Shown: positions 51,910 through 60,606, counted from the first letter of the stretch. The stretch: 64,000 nucleotides of DNA from Planococcus sp. SK3692 (GCF_028890485.2 NZ_JARCHV010000001.1:654910-718909); one strand, 5' to 3'. Translations and numbers: made by a program. The notes: generated from the sequence alone by a model not told the origin.

Positions 51910-53055
51910 TTATCCTTTCGTTTCTGCAGAAAAGAATGCCAGGCCTTTTTCGATCTCCGCCAGCACCTCTTCATCTTTCTCTTGCTGCCGTGCAAGTTCG
52001 AGCGCTTGTCTTCCTTCATCCGTTCCGATGCGGCCGATCGCCCAAGCGGCCGTACCGCGGATAACCGGGCGCGGATCCGTGTTCATTAATTCGATCAACG
52101 TGGGCACTGCCGACTGCTCCTTGAAATGGGCAAGTGCCAAAATGGCGTTGCGCTGAATCGGCTTTTTGCCGCGCCAAGAACCTGACACATGACCGAATTT
52201 TTCTTTGAATTCTCGATTGGAAATGGTCAATAGCGGCTCTAAGAGCGGCTTGGCAATTTCCGGGTCCGGATCGAATTCCGGGTGGATGCGATTGGCTTTG
52301 CGCTTATTTTTCGGGCACACCGTCTGGCACGTGTCGCAGCCGTAAATCCGATTGCCGATTTTCGAGCGGAATTCATCCGGCAGGAAGCCTTTCGTCTGTG
52401 TCAAAAACGAAATGCAGCGCTGGGCATTTAATTGTCCTCCCTCGACAATCGCGCCGGTCGGGCACGTATCGATGCACAAACGGCAGTCGCCGCATTGGTC
52501 TTCCAACGGCTCATCGTACTCAAATGGGATGTTGGTGATCATCTCACCCAAATAAACATACGACCCGAACTCGGGCGTGATGATATTGGTATTTTTCGCA
52601 CTCCATCCGATACCGGCCCGTTCTGCCACGGCACGGTCAGACAATTCACCGGTGTCGACCATCGATTTCATGCGCGCGTCCGGATAATGAGCCGCAATGA
52701 ACGATTCAAGCAGCGCCAGCCGGTCCCGTAGTGCCGCGTGGTAATCCTTGCCCCAGGAAGAACGCGAGAAAATGCCGCGCCTCGCCCCTTTGACACCAGG
52801 CGTCGCCCCTTCCATTTTGGAAGGATAGGCAATCGCAATCGCAATGATGCTCACCGGCTCTTCCATCAATAGTTCCGGGCGCGTACGTTTCTCTACATCC
52901 GATTCCTCAAAGCCGGACTGGAAATTCAATTGCTGCTGACGGATCAAACGATGCTTTAAATTAAAAAAAGGTTCGGCCGAAGCAAAGCCGATTTTATCAA
53001 TTCCGATTTCCTCGGCATATGCAACCAGTTGTTGTTGGAATTGATCCAAGTTCAT
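51910..53055 (-). CDS. queG: Epoxyqueuosine reductase QueG
   Basis: A 381-residue cobalamin-dependent enzyme performing the last step of queuosine synthesis in tRNA. The N-terminal IGFASAEPFFNLKHRL, the catalytic-Asp region KSMVDTGELSDRAVAERAGIGW and two 4Fe-4S clusters (CGDCRLCIDTCPTGAI, CDTCQTVCPKNK) are present. The C-terminus has HEAT repeats (PTLIELMNTDPRPVIRGTAAWAIG). ATG at 53055 with AAGGAG 8 nt upstream. Operon with trmL. Confidence 0.94.
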   Translation of the reverse strand: MNLDQFQQQLVAYAEEIGIDKIGFASAEPFFNLKHRLIRQQQLNFQSGFEESDVEKRTRPELLMEEPVSIIAIAIAYPSKMEGATPGVKGARRGIFSRSSWGKDYHAALRDRLALLESFIAAHYPDARMKSMVDTGELSDRAVAERAGIGWSAKNTNIITPEFGSYVYLGEMITNIPFEYDEPLEDQCGDCRLCIDTCPTGAIVEGGQLNAQRCISFLTQTKGFLPDEFRSKIGNRIYGCDTCQTVCPKNKRKANRIHPEFDPDPEIAKPLLEPLLTISNREFKEKFGHVSGSWRGKKPIQRNAILALAHFKEQSAVPTLIELMNTDPRPVIRGTAAWAIGRIGTDEGRQALELARQQEKDEEVLAEIEKGLAFFSAETKG

Positions 53056-53120
53056 GTCGATAACTCCTTGCTCCAATTTATGGTAAGATGATTCTACTAT
53101 TCACGGAAAGGATGTTTGCT

Positions 53121-53783
53121 GTGGACTTTCGCGTAAACCCTGAAATAACAGAGATCGTGCCTGATTTTAAAATCGGCATTATTCATTATAACAATATCAC
53201 CGTTTCGGATTCACCTCAAATGTTAAAAGGGCGTCTCCAGCTGTTCCAGGAGCAGTTGTTCTTCGATATGGACGATAAGGAATTGACGGATTTCCCTGGC
53301 CTCCTCGAGTGGAAGCTTGCCTGGAAAGCACTCGGAGGCGACCCAAACCGCTACCGGCCTTCTGCAGAAGCCTTGTACCGCAGAGTGCGCAAGCAAAACT
53401 ACTTGGCCCCAGTCAACTCGGCGATCGACATGAACAGTTTTCTATCCCTTCAATACGAAATCCCACTCGGTCTCTACGATGCGAAAAAAATCGAAGGCGA
53501 TATCGAAATCGCACTTGGCACTTCCGAAGACTCCTATGAAGGCTTGAACAACCGCGACAATACACTCGATAAAATCATCGTTACACGCGATGCAAAAGGT
53601 GCGTTCGGCAGTCCTTATGTCGATTCCAAGCGCACTGCTGTCACGGAACACACAACAGAGGCGATACAGGTGTTCTACCTTCGCCCTTCAATGGACCGCG
53701 ATAATGCCCTTCAGCTATTGACCGCCGCCGGCAATATGTTCACCGGAATCAATGGCGGCGAAGCTACAAGCTATATCCTGTAA
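53121..53783 (+). CDS. B3/B4 (tRNA-synthetase-editing-like) domain protein
   Basis: A 220-residue protein whose body fits the B3/B4 domain of phenylalanyl-tRNA synthetase beta subunit (WKLAWKALGGDPNRYRPSAEALYRRV, then LPLGLYDAKKI-like EIPLGLYDAKKIEGDIEIALG). Stand-alone members may deacylate mischarged tRNA, which is unproven. The GTG at 53121 is chosen because GAAAGGA is 8 nt upstream; the ATG at 53112 overlaps that site. Terminator follows. Confidence 0.8.
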   Translation: MDFRVNPEITEIVPDFKIGIIHYNNITVSDSPQMLKGRLQLFQEQLFFDMDDKELTDFPGLLEWKLAWKALGGDPNRYRPSAEALYRRVRKQNYLAPVNSAIDMNSFLSLQYEIPLGLYDAKKIEGDIEIALGTSEDSYEGLNNRDNTLDKIIVTRDAKGAFGSPYVDSKRTAVTEHTTEAIQVFYLRPSMDRDNALQLLTAAGNMFTGINGGEATSYIL

Positions 53784-53784
53784 T

Positions 53785-53821
53785 TGCCTGAAGCATAAGC
53801 TTCAGGCATATTCTTTTTATT
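53785..53821 (+). terminator. Terminator of the B3/B4 gene
   Basis: TGCCTGAAGC pairs with GCTTCAGGCA around ATAA, then TATTCTTTTT. Confidence 0.78.
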
Positions 53822-53875
53822 CTCCCGAAAACTCTAGTATTCTTTTGATACTGAGATAAAAAAGAGGGATGCCAC

Positions 53876-54946
53876 ATGAAGAAAGTCCATAGCGATATTA
53901 TTCAATTCCGCGGCAGCCATTACGATTTCGGCTACCACCAAGGGGAATTGTTAAGAGAATCATTGCTTTTGCCGAACCGAAAAATACAGCGCAATGAAAA
54001 CAGCAAGCAATTATTGGTGGATGAAACGAAAGCCATCGATATGCTCGAACGCTTTGCCCCGCGCATCTGGGAAGAAATAGAAGGCTTGGCCGATGCCTTG
54101 AAATGGCCATTTTACGATGCTTTGCGCGAATTCGGTGGCTATTATATCGAATATACACGAAGCGGCTGCTCGATTCTGAGCCGCTCCGATTTCCTAGTTC
54201 GCAATTATGACAGTTCACCGCAAGGCTATGAAGGCCGATTCGCCTTGTACGAGCCGACAGACGGTGGTTACGCATCTATTGGACCGTCCATGCAAATTAC
54301 TGGACGAACCGACGGGCTCAACGAAAAAGGGTTGGCAATGGGTTATAACTTCATCAACCGGCGCAACTCCGCAGATGGATTTATCTGCAATATGATCGGC
54401 CGCCTGATCCTCGAGCATTGTGCATCAATCGAAGAAGCCGTCGATTTATTGAAAGAGCTGCCACACCGCCGCTCTTTTAGTTATGTATTGTTGGATAAGA
54501 GCGGGCGTTCAGTCGTCGCCGAAACTTCCCCGCGCAATGTCATCGTTCGGGAAGCGGCAGTTTCGACCAACCATTTTGAAGTGTTATCGGAAGAAAACCG
54601 TTACCAGATTGACGATTCCAAACGGCGCGAGGAAGCGCTTCTTACGCATTCCACAACATCAAATGACGCATACGCAGCGTTCCGATTATTGAACGACTCG
54701 GATCAGGGCGTGTTTTCAACAAAATACAGTACCGCGTCCGGCACTTTGCATACTGCTTCCTATTTTCCGAACAGTTTGGAAGTCGGCTTTGCACTAGGCC
54801 CTGACCGCTTGCCGCTCATGTTTGATTTTCAAAAATGGCTGCAAGGCGAGCGCTTGCTGGCAAAACGAATCAACGGGAAAATCGACACTCATTTTCCGTT
54901 TCCATATCTTGACGACCTGTCTTCACTGCAACAAAAAAACGGTTAG
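53876..54946 (+). CDS. C45-family autoproteolytic acyltransferase/hydrolase, copy A
   Basis: A 356-residue Ntn-hydrolase related to penicillin acyl-coenzyme A:6-APA acyltransferase. Autocleavage before Cys98 (in TRSGCSILS) would free the catalytic N-terminal Cys; the following FLVRNYDSSP and GRTDGLNEKGLAMGYNF are family-typical. The natural substrate is an amide bond of unknown type. Ribosome site AAAGAGGGATG. It faces a paralog tail to tail, with about 45 percent identity by eye. Confidence 0.82.
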   Translation: MKKVHSDIIQFRGSHYDFGYHQGELLRESLLLPNRKIQRNENSKQLLVDETKAIDMLERFAPRIWEEIEGLADALKWPFYDALREFGGYYIEYTRSGCSILSRSDFLVRNYDSSPQGYEGRFALYEPTDGGYASIGPSMQITGRTDGLNEKGLAMGYNFINRRNSADGFICNMIGRLILEHCASIEEAVDLLKELPHRRSFSYVLLDKSGRSVVAETSPRNVIVREAAVSTNHFEVLSEENRYQIDDSKRREEALLTHSTTSNDAYAAFRLLNDSDQGVFSTKYSTASGTLHTASYFPNSLEVGFALGPDRLPLMFDFQKWLQGERLLAKRINGKIDTHFPFPYLDDLSSLQQKNG

Positions 54947-54974
54947 AGCATTTACGCTCCAGCCGTTTTTTATT
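54934..54974. terminator. Bidirectional terminator between the two C45 genes
   Basis: AAAACGGTTAGAGC pairs with GCTCCAGCCGTTTT (one mismatch, one G-T) around ATTTAC; T-runs on both strands. Confidence 0.82.
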
Positions 54975-56019
54975 TGAATAAAGCATCCGTATGAGCAAAG
55001 CCAATGCCGGTATCGATCTGTCCATGGACGGATCGATTACGAACAGGCTTTCCTGCAAGCCATTCCCCAAACTTGAACACTTCGGGCTCCTGGTCGCCCC
55101 CAAGCGCGAACCACACTTCCTGCTCTTTCGGTAGATAAACAGATGTATGGATTGTTCCGGCCCAACTCTTATAAAGGTCCGAAAACAAGCCGCGGCCCGT
55201 ATCGTTGAACAGGCGATAAGCGCGATACGCTTCCATAGCATCTTCTGCATTCTGTTCGATAACGGACAACCGCTCATAAGAATCCTTTAAATAATTGCGG
55301 TTCTCATGCTGCTGGATTTCAAAATGATTCGTACACGCCGTAGCATCCCGCACCACCACTTGGCGCGGCGTTGCTTCAATGACCTTTGTCGCGCCGCTCT
55401 TATCGGTCACGATGTAGCTAAATGACCCGCGATGGGGAATATCTTTGACTAAAGCCACGGCCTCTTCAATGGTCGAACAGCTCTCGAGAATGATGCGCCC
55501 GATCATATAACAGACAAAGCCATCACCCGGGTTTTTCCGGTGCATAAAATTATAGCCCATCGCCAAGCCATGCTCGTTCATGCCATCCATACGCCCCAAA
55601 ATGCGTTGGCTTGGCCCGATGATGGCATTCCCTACTTCAGGCTGGAACAAACAAAACCTGCCTTCATAGGTCTGTGGATGGAAATCATAATTACGCACTA
55701 AAAAGTCTTCCCCGCTAACGATTGAACAGCCCGACGGCGGCGCATCGATCCGGTAACCGCCGAAATCACGGAGCACCTCATCAATTGGCAGCTGAAGGCT
55801 ATCTTCAAGACCTTTCAACTCCTCCCATAGTTTTGGCGCGTATTCATTAAACGCTGCTTGTGCTTCTGCCGGATCAATGACAAAACGCGGCCTCTTGCTT
55901 TTCCATTGCCCGCGGCGATTATGCAGGGTAATCGACTCTTTAAGCGCATTTCCTTGCGTCACTCCAAAATCATAATGGCTTCCCCTAAATTCAACGATTT
56001 CACTATGTATCTGTCTCAT
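54970..56019 (-). CDS. C45-family autoproteolytic acyltransferase/hydrolase, copy B
   Basis: A 349-residue paralog of the preceding gene, with the same landmarks at the same positions: EFRGSHYDFG at 10-19, FGGYRIDAPPSGCSI with Cys98, FLVRNYDFHP and GRMDGMNEHGLAMGYNFMHRKN. The start has AAGGAGGAATT upstream. Divergence is spread along the whole length, so the duplication is old or one copy was imported. It follows the P-type ATPase gene by 10 nt and may be transcribed with it. Confidence 0.82.
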   Translation of the reverse strand: MRQIHSEIVEFRGSHYDFGVTQGNALKESITLHNRRGQWKSKRPRFVIDPAEAQAAFNEYAPKLWEELKGLEDSLQLPIDEVLRDFGGYRIDAPPSGCSIVSGEDFLVRNYDFHPQTYEGRFCLFQPEVGNAIIGPSQRILGRMDGMNEHGLAMGYNFMHRKNPGDGFVCYMIGRIILESCSTIEEAVALVKDIPHRGSFSYIVTDKSGATKVIEATPRQVVVRDATACTNHFEIQQHENRNYLKDSYERLSVIEQNAEDAMEAYRAYRLFNDTGRGLFSDLYKSWAGTIHTSVYLPKEQEVWFALGGDQEPEVFKFGEWLAGKPVRNRSVHGQIDTGIGFAHTDALFK

Positions 56020-56029
56020 AATTCCTCCT

Positions 56030-58702
56030 TTATTTGCGCTTCACTTGATCATTTGCTAAACGTCCACCTATCGACCGCACGATCCATTTCTCCAGCTCCA
56101 CAATGATAAATACGCTCACCGCGATCAATAGCGGCCATATCCAATACCTGATCCCAATCGGTTCCGTGCCGAGCAGCGTATTCATAACCGGCACATACGT
56201 CACCGAAAGCTGCACTATGATTAATATGGCTGAGACGATAAAAGCCGCTTTATTGGAAAAGAAATCACGATTCAGCGCAAAACGCCGCTCGCTCCGACAA
56301 TTGAATAAATAAAATAACTGCGAGATGACAAGAGCTTGTAACGTCATGGTCTGCAATACGCCTTGGTCGTAATCTCTAGCTTCCAGCATACTATTCATCC
56401 ATAAAATGCCCCCTCCGATAATCGCTGACGCGAAAGCGATACGGAAAACATAATAGCCGCTGAGCAACGGGCTATTGCCTTTACGCGGCGGCCGCTCCAT
56501 TGTACCAGGCTCGAGCTTTTCGAATGCAATCGCCAAGGAAATCGTCACGGCCGTGATCATGTTGACCCACAAAATCTGAACCGCAGTGAGCGGGATCGTG
56601 GTGCCAAATAGGATACTGATAAAAATAAGCAGTCCTTCTGATACGTTTGTCGGCAAGATGAACAGGATGGTCTTTTTCAAATTATCATAGACACGACGTC
56701 CTTCCTTCACTGCATTGACAATCGTGCTGAAATTATCATCAACCAGCACCATCTCTGCCGCTTCTTTTGATACTTCTGTTCCTTTAATTCCCATCGCAAT
56801 GCCGATATCAGCGCGTTTCAAAGCCGGCGCATCGTTTACACCATCGCCGGTCATTGCGCACACTTGTCCCTCCGCTTGAAGAGCCTCAACCAATTGGAGT
56901 TTATTTGTAGGGCTGGTACGTGCAAAAATATCATATTCCATGGCCGCGGCTTTCAACTGTTGAGCGTTCAAACCATCCAATTCCCTGCCTTCGATCGCCT
57001 TGGCCCCGTCGCCAATTCCAAGCTTTGACCCAATCGCAACAGCCGTCTCTTTATGGTCTCCAGTGATCATCTTAACCCGAATTCCAGCTTTCTTGCATTG
57101 GGCAATGGAATCGACCACTTCTTCGCGCGGAGGATCAATGATACAAGCCATGCCCAAAAAATCAAATCCACTTTTCATGTCTTCATGGCTAATAGATTCT
57201 ACAGTATGATCGACTTGCTTAACAGCAGCTCCTAAGAGGCGTTCACCGCGTTTTGCATGTGAGACTATCTTCGCCTCCCATTCATTCCTTTCTTCGCCTG
57301 GTATCATCTCTAGCAGCTTTTCAGGGGCCCCCTTTACATAGATCCATTTAGTTCCCCGATTTTCAACTAAAGCAGCCATATATTTGTAAGAAGAGTCAAA
57401 CGGGATCTTCATAATCACCGGCAACTTCTCAACTGGGGCATCCGCTTTCTCTGCAAGCGCCAACAAGCAGCCTTCCGTCGCCCCCCCACTGATTGACCAC
57501 TTCCCCTTTTTTCCTTTGACCAAATGAGCATCATTAACCGTTTTCACACAAGCCAAAAACTTTGCTAAATGAGGATAATCAGTTAAACGAATACCTTCTC
57601 CATTTTTCTTAAACATTCCTTCTGGTGAATAACCGATCCCACTAACATCGATCTCTTCATCTGCTAGGATGACAGAAGTCGCTGTCATTTCATTTTTCGT
57701 CAAAGTTCCTGTTTTATCTGAGCATATTACTGTTACAGCGCCTAAAGTTTCGACTGACGGCAAGTTTCTTACAATAGCATTCTTTCCAGCCATTGTCTGG
57801 ACACCCAAAGCTAAAATTATGGATAATACCGCTGGCAGCCCTTCTGGAATAGCGGCTACCGTCAAACCGATGATTGCTAGTATTAACTCAGCCGTGGCAT
57901 AGTCATGGAACCAATAGCCGATAAAGAACATGCCAATTGCACTCAGTACAATAATCACTGATATCACTTTTCCGAACTGGGCGGTCTGCTTTAACAAGGG
58001 CGTCTGTAATTTCTCGACAGATTCCATCGCGTTGCTGATTTTTCCGAGTTCAGTATCCCCTCCTGTTGCAATGACAACCCCAAACCCTGATCCGGCTGCA
58101 ACAGCAGTTCCTGCAAATACCATATTGGAACGGTCGCCAAGCACCGTATCGCTCGATAGCCTCTCAGTCTGTTTATTTATTGCATCTGATTCACCGGTCA
58201 AAGAGGACTCCTCCACCTGAAGATTAGATGCTTCTACAAGCCGTATATCTGCGGGCACCTTATCACCCGCCCTTAAATAAACAAGATCCCCAGGCACCAA
58301 ATCAGCCGCCAAAATATCTTTTCGCTTACCCTCACGCAATACTTCCGCTTTGACTGATAGCATTTCACGTATGTTATCCAAAGCCTTCTCAGCTTTATTC
58401 TGTTGAATATATCCAATTGCCGCATTGATTACAACTACAGCTAAAATGACACTCGTATCAATATAATGTCCAAGTATGACTGTAATAACTGCCGCTGCCA
58501 ACAATACATAGATCAGTACATCATGAAAATGCTTAAAAAACTTTATAACTCCAGGTTCTCGCTTTCCTCGAGGCAATTCATTGGCGCCAAAAATCTTTAA
58601 CCTCTTTTCAACTTCAACTTCGCTCAACCCTTCTTTTAATAGAACTTCATGGTTATCGAGTATAACCGTAAACTCCTGATCAAATCCTTGTTCTGTAACC
58701 AC
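56030..58702 (-). CDS. P-type cation-transporting ATPase (Ca2+ / P2A-like)
   Basis: An 890-residue P2-type ATPase: N-terminal cation-ATPase domain, TGES in SSLTGESDAI, helix-4 ion site AAIPEGLPAV, phosphorylation motif CSDKTGTLTKNEM, nucleotide-binding KGAPE, hinge MTGDGVNDAPALK and a C-terminal block with WVNMITAVTISLAIAFE. PEGLP and the MITA helix are of the Ca2+/SERCA-PMR1 type, but the C-terminal ion residues differ from SERCA, so the cation is uncertain. GTG at 58702 has GGGGGTG upstream and lies just downstream of a promoter; an upstream in-frame start at 58786 would precede that promoter. Confidence 0.88.
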   Translation of the reverse strand: MVTEQGFDQEFTVILDNHEVLLKEGLSEVEVEKRLKIFGANELPRGKREPGVIKFFKHFHDVLIYVLLAAAVITVILGHYIDTSVILAVVVINAAIGYIQQNKAEKALDNIREMLSVKAEVLREGKRKDILAADLVPGDLVYLRAGDKVPADIRLVEASNLQVEESSLTGESDAINKQTERLSSDTVLGDRSNMVFAGTAVAAGSGFGVVIATGGDTELGKISNAMESVEKLQTPLLKQTAQFGKVISVIIVLSAIGMFFIGYWFHDYATAELILAIIGLTVAAIPEGLPAVLSIILALGVQTMAGKNAIVRNLPSVETLGAVTVICSDKTGTLTKNEMTATSVILADEEIDVSGIGYSPEGMFKKNGEGIRLTDYPHLAKFLACVKTVNDAHLVKGKKGKWSISGGATEGCLLALAEKADAPVEKLPVIMKIPFDSSYKYMAALVENRGTKWIYVKGAPEKLLEMIPGEERNEWEAKIVSHAKRGERLLGAAVKQVDHTVESISHEDMKSGFDFLGMACIIDPPREEVVDSIAQCKKAGIRVKMITGDHKETAVAIGSKLGIGDGAKAIEGRELDGLNAQQLKAAAMEYDIFARTSPTNKLQLVEALQAEGQVCAMTGDGVNDAPALKRADIGIAMGIKGTEVSKEAAEMVLVDDNFSTIVNAVKEGRRVYDNLKKTILFILPTNVSEGLLIFISILFGTTIPLTAVQILWVNMITAVTISLAIAFEKLEPGTMERPPRKGNSPLLSGYYVFRIAFASAIIGGGILWMNSMLEARDYDQGVLQTMTLQALVISQLFYLFNCRSERRFALNRDFFSNKAAFIVSAILIIVQLSVTYVPVMNTLLGTEPIGIRYWIWPLLIAVSVFIIVELEKWIVRSIGGRLANDQVKRK

Positions 58703-58735
58703 CTTGCCACCCCCGCCAAGATCGTAATTTTGATT

Positions 58736-58744
58736 ATTATAACA
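58736..58744 (-). promoter_or_regulatory. Extended -10 of the P-type ATPase gene
   Basis: Minus-strand TGTTATAAT; start point near 58729, 27 nt before the GTG at 58702. Confidence 0.55.
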
Positions 58745-58792
58745 CGCAGCCTCCACTCTCCCATGGCATCCTATTATATATTCCAATACACG

Positions 58793-58829
58793 TAAAAAAG
58801 ACAGTCTTCAAAGGAAGCTGCCTTTTTCA
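58793..58829 (-). terminator. Terminator upstream of the ATPase gene
   Basis: Minus-strand AAAAAGGCAG-CTTC-CTTT-GAAG-A-CTGTCTTTTTT: a two-part stem with T-run. It would stop read-through from the tRNA cluster into the ATPase gene. The interval 58830-58990 holds no gene I can see. Confidence 0.72.
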
Positions 58830-58993
58830 AAATACAGGTGTAGAGAGCCGATCCCCCTAAGATGTTCCCATCACTACCCTTTCAACTTACCGCATCGGCC
58901 ACGTCCGTCTCGTTCGAAAACAGGCTACTCCTCAGCTAGATTTCCATTAGTGGTTTTTAATAATAGTACTACTCTTGCTACCAGATTAAGACA

Positions 58994-59026
58994 AAGAAAA
59001 AAAGCCCTAACTGAAGTTAGGGCTTT
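58994..59026 (-). terminator. Terminator after the distal tRNA-Leu
   Basis: AAAGCCCTAAC pairs with GTTAGGGCTTT around TTCA (minus strand), followed by seven T. Confidence 0.9.
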
Positions 59027-59030
59027 TCAA

Positions 59031-59054
59031 TACATTGCTTGGCAGAGCAATGTA
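59031..59054 (-). other. tRNA-Leu trailer hairpin, copy 1
   Basis: Minus-strand TACATTGC and GCAATGTA pair (8 bp) around loop TCTGCCAA. The loop is the exact complement of TTGGCAGA in the D-loop of the adjacent tRNA-Leu, and the same loop recurs at 59333-59340. Confidence 0.7.
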
Positions 59055-59059
59055 CATGA

Positions 59060-59143
59060 TACCGGCGGTCGGGGTCGAACCGACACTCCCGTGAAGGAAC
59101 GGGATTTTGAGTCCCGCGCGTCTGCCAATTCCGCCACGCCGGC
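59060..59143 (-). tRNA. tRNA-Leu (CAA), distal copy
   Basis: 84 nt, with the long variable arm typical of Leu and anticodon loop CTCAAAA. No CCA is encoded. Identical to the copy at 59356. It stands apart from the cluster, after that cluster's terminator, with no obvious promoter in the 143-nt AT-rich gap. Confidence 0.92.
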
Positions 59144-59286
59144 AAAATTGCATCCAGAAACAATTATTCATTGCTTTCAGGAACATTTATTATTATATTA
59201 GTAAACCGATTATTTTGCAAGAGGTTATTAGCAATTTTTTTAAAAATATTTGCTATGTACACCTGCAAATCATTCTCATAAATAAA

Positions 59287-59318
59287 GAAAAAAACTCTGA
59301 CTGTAAAAGTCAGAGTTT
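59287..59318 (-). terminator. Terminator of the main tRNA cluster
   Basis: AACTCTGAC pairs with GTCAGAGTT around a 7-nt loop, then a T-run on the minus strand. Confidence 0.88.
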
Positions 59319-59326
59319 TAAGCTTA

Positions 59327-59346
59327 CATCACTTGGCAGAGTGATG
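59327..59346 (-). other. tRNA-Leu trailer hairpin, copy 2
   Basis: Minus-strand CATCAC and GTGATG pair around loop TCTGCCAA. Relative to copy 1 two base pairs have changed on both sides while the loop is unchanged. Confidence 0.7.
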
Positions 59347-59355
59347 ATCATTTGA

Positions 59356-59439
59356 TACCGGCGGTCGGGGTCGAACCGACACTCCCGTGAAGGAACGGGA
59401 TTTTGAGTCCCGCGCGTCTGCCAATTCCGCCACGCCGGC
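59356..59439 (-). tRNA. tRNA-Leu (CAA), cluster copy
   Basis: 84 nt, identical to 59060-59143. Anticodon CAA (decodes TTG). No encoded CCA. Last gene of the contiguous cluster. Confidence 0.94.
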
Positions 59440-59448
59440 AAAATAGTT

Positions 59449-59522
59449 TGGAGGCGGCAACCGGACTCGAACCGGTGGTAAGGGTGTTGCAGACCCATGC
59501 CTTACCGCTTGGCTATGCCGCC
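59449..59522 (-). tRNA. tRNA-Cys (GCA)
   Basis: 74 nt including encoded CCA; anticodon GCA in GTCTGCAACAC; discriminator T as expected for Cys. Confidence 0.94.
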
Positions 59523-59529
59523 TAAATAA

Positions 59530-59604
59530 TGGAGCGGAAGACGGGGGTCGAACCCGCGACCTCCACCTTGGCAAGGTGGCGTTCTACCACTGAACTACTT
59601 CCGC
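59530..59604 (-). tRNA. tRNA-Gly (GCC)
   Basis: 75 nt including encoded CCA; anticodon loop TTGCCAA. Confidence 0.94.
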
Positions 59605-59609
59605 AAAAG

Positions 59610-59681
59610 CTGGGGTACCTGGATTCGAACCAGGGCATGACGGGATCAAAACCCGTTGCCTTACCGCTTGGCTATACCCCA
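59610..59681 (-). tRNA. tRNA-Gln (TTG)
   Basis: 72 nt, no encoded CCA; anticodon loop TTTTGAT; starts TGGGGTA, typical of Gln. Confidence 0.93.
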
Positions 59682-59688
59682 ATAATAC

Positions 59689-59765
59689 TGGGGCGGACGA
59701 GGGGAATTGAACCCCCGAGTGCCGGAATCACAATCCGGTGCGTTAACCACTTCGCCACGACCGCC
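59689..59765 (-). tRNA. tRNA-His (GTG), copy 1
   Basis: 77 nt including the extra 5' G and encoded CCA; anticodon loop TTGTGAT. The mature sequence is identical to the next copy. Confidence 0.94.
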
Positions 59766-59807
59766 ACGCTATTATTTATGTATGGTATTAAATTTTTAAG
59801 AAAAACA

Positions 59808-59884
59808 TGGGGCGGACGAGGGGAATTGAACCCCCGAGTGCCGGAATCACAATCCGGTGCGTTAACCACTTCGCCACGACCGCC
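59808..59884 (-). tRNA. tRNA-His (GTG), copy 2
   Basis: 77 nt, same sequence as 59689-59765, separated from it by a 42-nt AT-rich spacer. Confidence 0.94.
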
Positions 59885-59904
59885 ATCATAATATTTTTAA
59901 AAAA

Positions 59905-59978
59905 TGGCAGGGGCAGTAGGAATCGAACCCACATCGGAGGTTTTGGAGACCTCTGTTCTACCGTTAAACTATGCCCCT
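59905..59978 (-). tRNA. tRNA-Trp (CCA)
   Basis: 74 nt including encoded CCA; anticodon loop CTCCAAA. Confidence 0.94.
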
Positions 59979-59984
59979 AAAAAC

Positions 59985-60068
59985 TGGTGGTGGGGGGCAG
60001 ATTCGAACTGCCGAACCCGAAGGAGCGGATTTACAGTCCGCCGCGTTTAGCCACTTCGCTACCCCACC
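59985..60068 (-). tRNA. tRNA-Tyr (GTA)
   Basis: 84 nt including encoded CCA, with long variable arm; anticodon loop CTGTAAA. Confidence 0.94.
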
Positions 60069-60071
60069 GTG

Positions 60072-60147
<76 letters not shown>

Positions 60148-60161
60148 ATGGAGAAAAAATA

Positions 60162-60237
60162 TGGTGGGTCAGGACGGAATCGAACCGCCGACACTTAGAG
60201 CTTCAATCTAATGCTCTACCGACTGAGCTACTGACCC
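60162..60237 (-). tRNA. tRNA-Phe (GAA)
   Basis: 76 nt including encoded CCA; anticodon loop TTGAAGC. Confidence 0.94.
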
Positions 60238-60256
60238 ATATTATTATTAATAAAAA

Positions 60257-60332
60257 TGGCGGTCCCGACCGGGATCGAACCGGCGATCTCCTGCGTGACA
60301 GGCAGGCATGTTAACCGCTACACCACGGGACC
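60257..60332 (-). tRNA. tRNA-Asp (GTC)
   Basis: 76 nt including encoded CCA; anticodon loop CTGTCAC. Confidence 0.94.
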
Positions 60333-60334
60333 AT

Positions 60335-60412
<78 letters not shown>

Positions 60413-60450
60413 ATAATATTAACGTTTTCTTCTGATCTGAATGAAAGAAA

Positions 60451-60526
60451 TGGTGGAGGATGACGGGATCGAACCGCCGACCCTCTGCTTGTAAGGCAGA
60501 TGCTCTCCCAGCTGAGCTAATCCTCC
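60451..60526 (-). tRNA. tRNA-Val (TAC)
   Basis: 76 nt including encoded CCA; anticodon loop CTTACAA. Confidence 0.94.
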
Positions 60527-60531
60527 ATGAA

Positions 60532-60606
60532 TGGTGACCCCTACGGGATTCGAACCCGTGTTACCGCCGTGAAAGGGCGGTGTCTTAACCGCTTGACCAA
60601 GGGGCC
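60532..60606 (-). tRNA. tRNA-Glu (TTC)
   Basis: 75 nt including encoded CCA; anticodon loop CTTTCAC. Confidence 0.94.
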
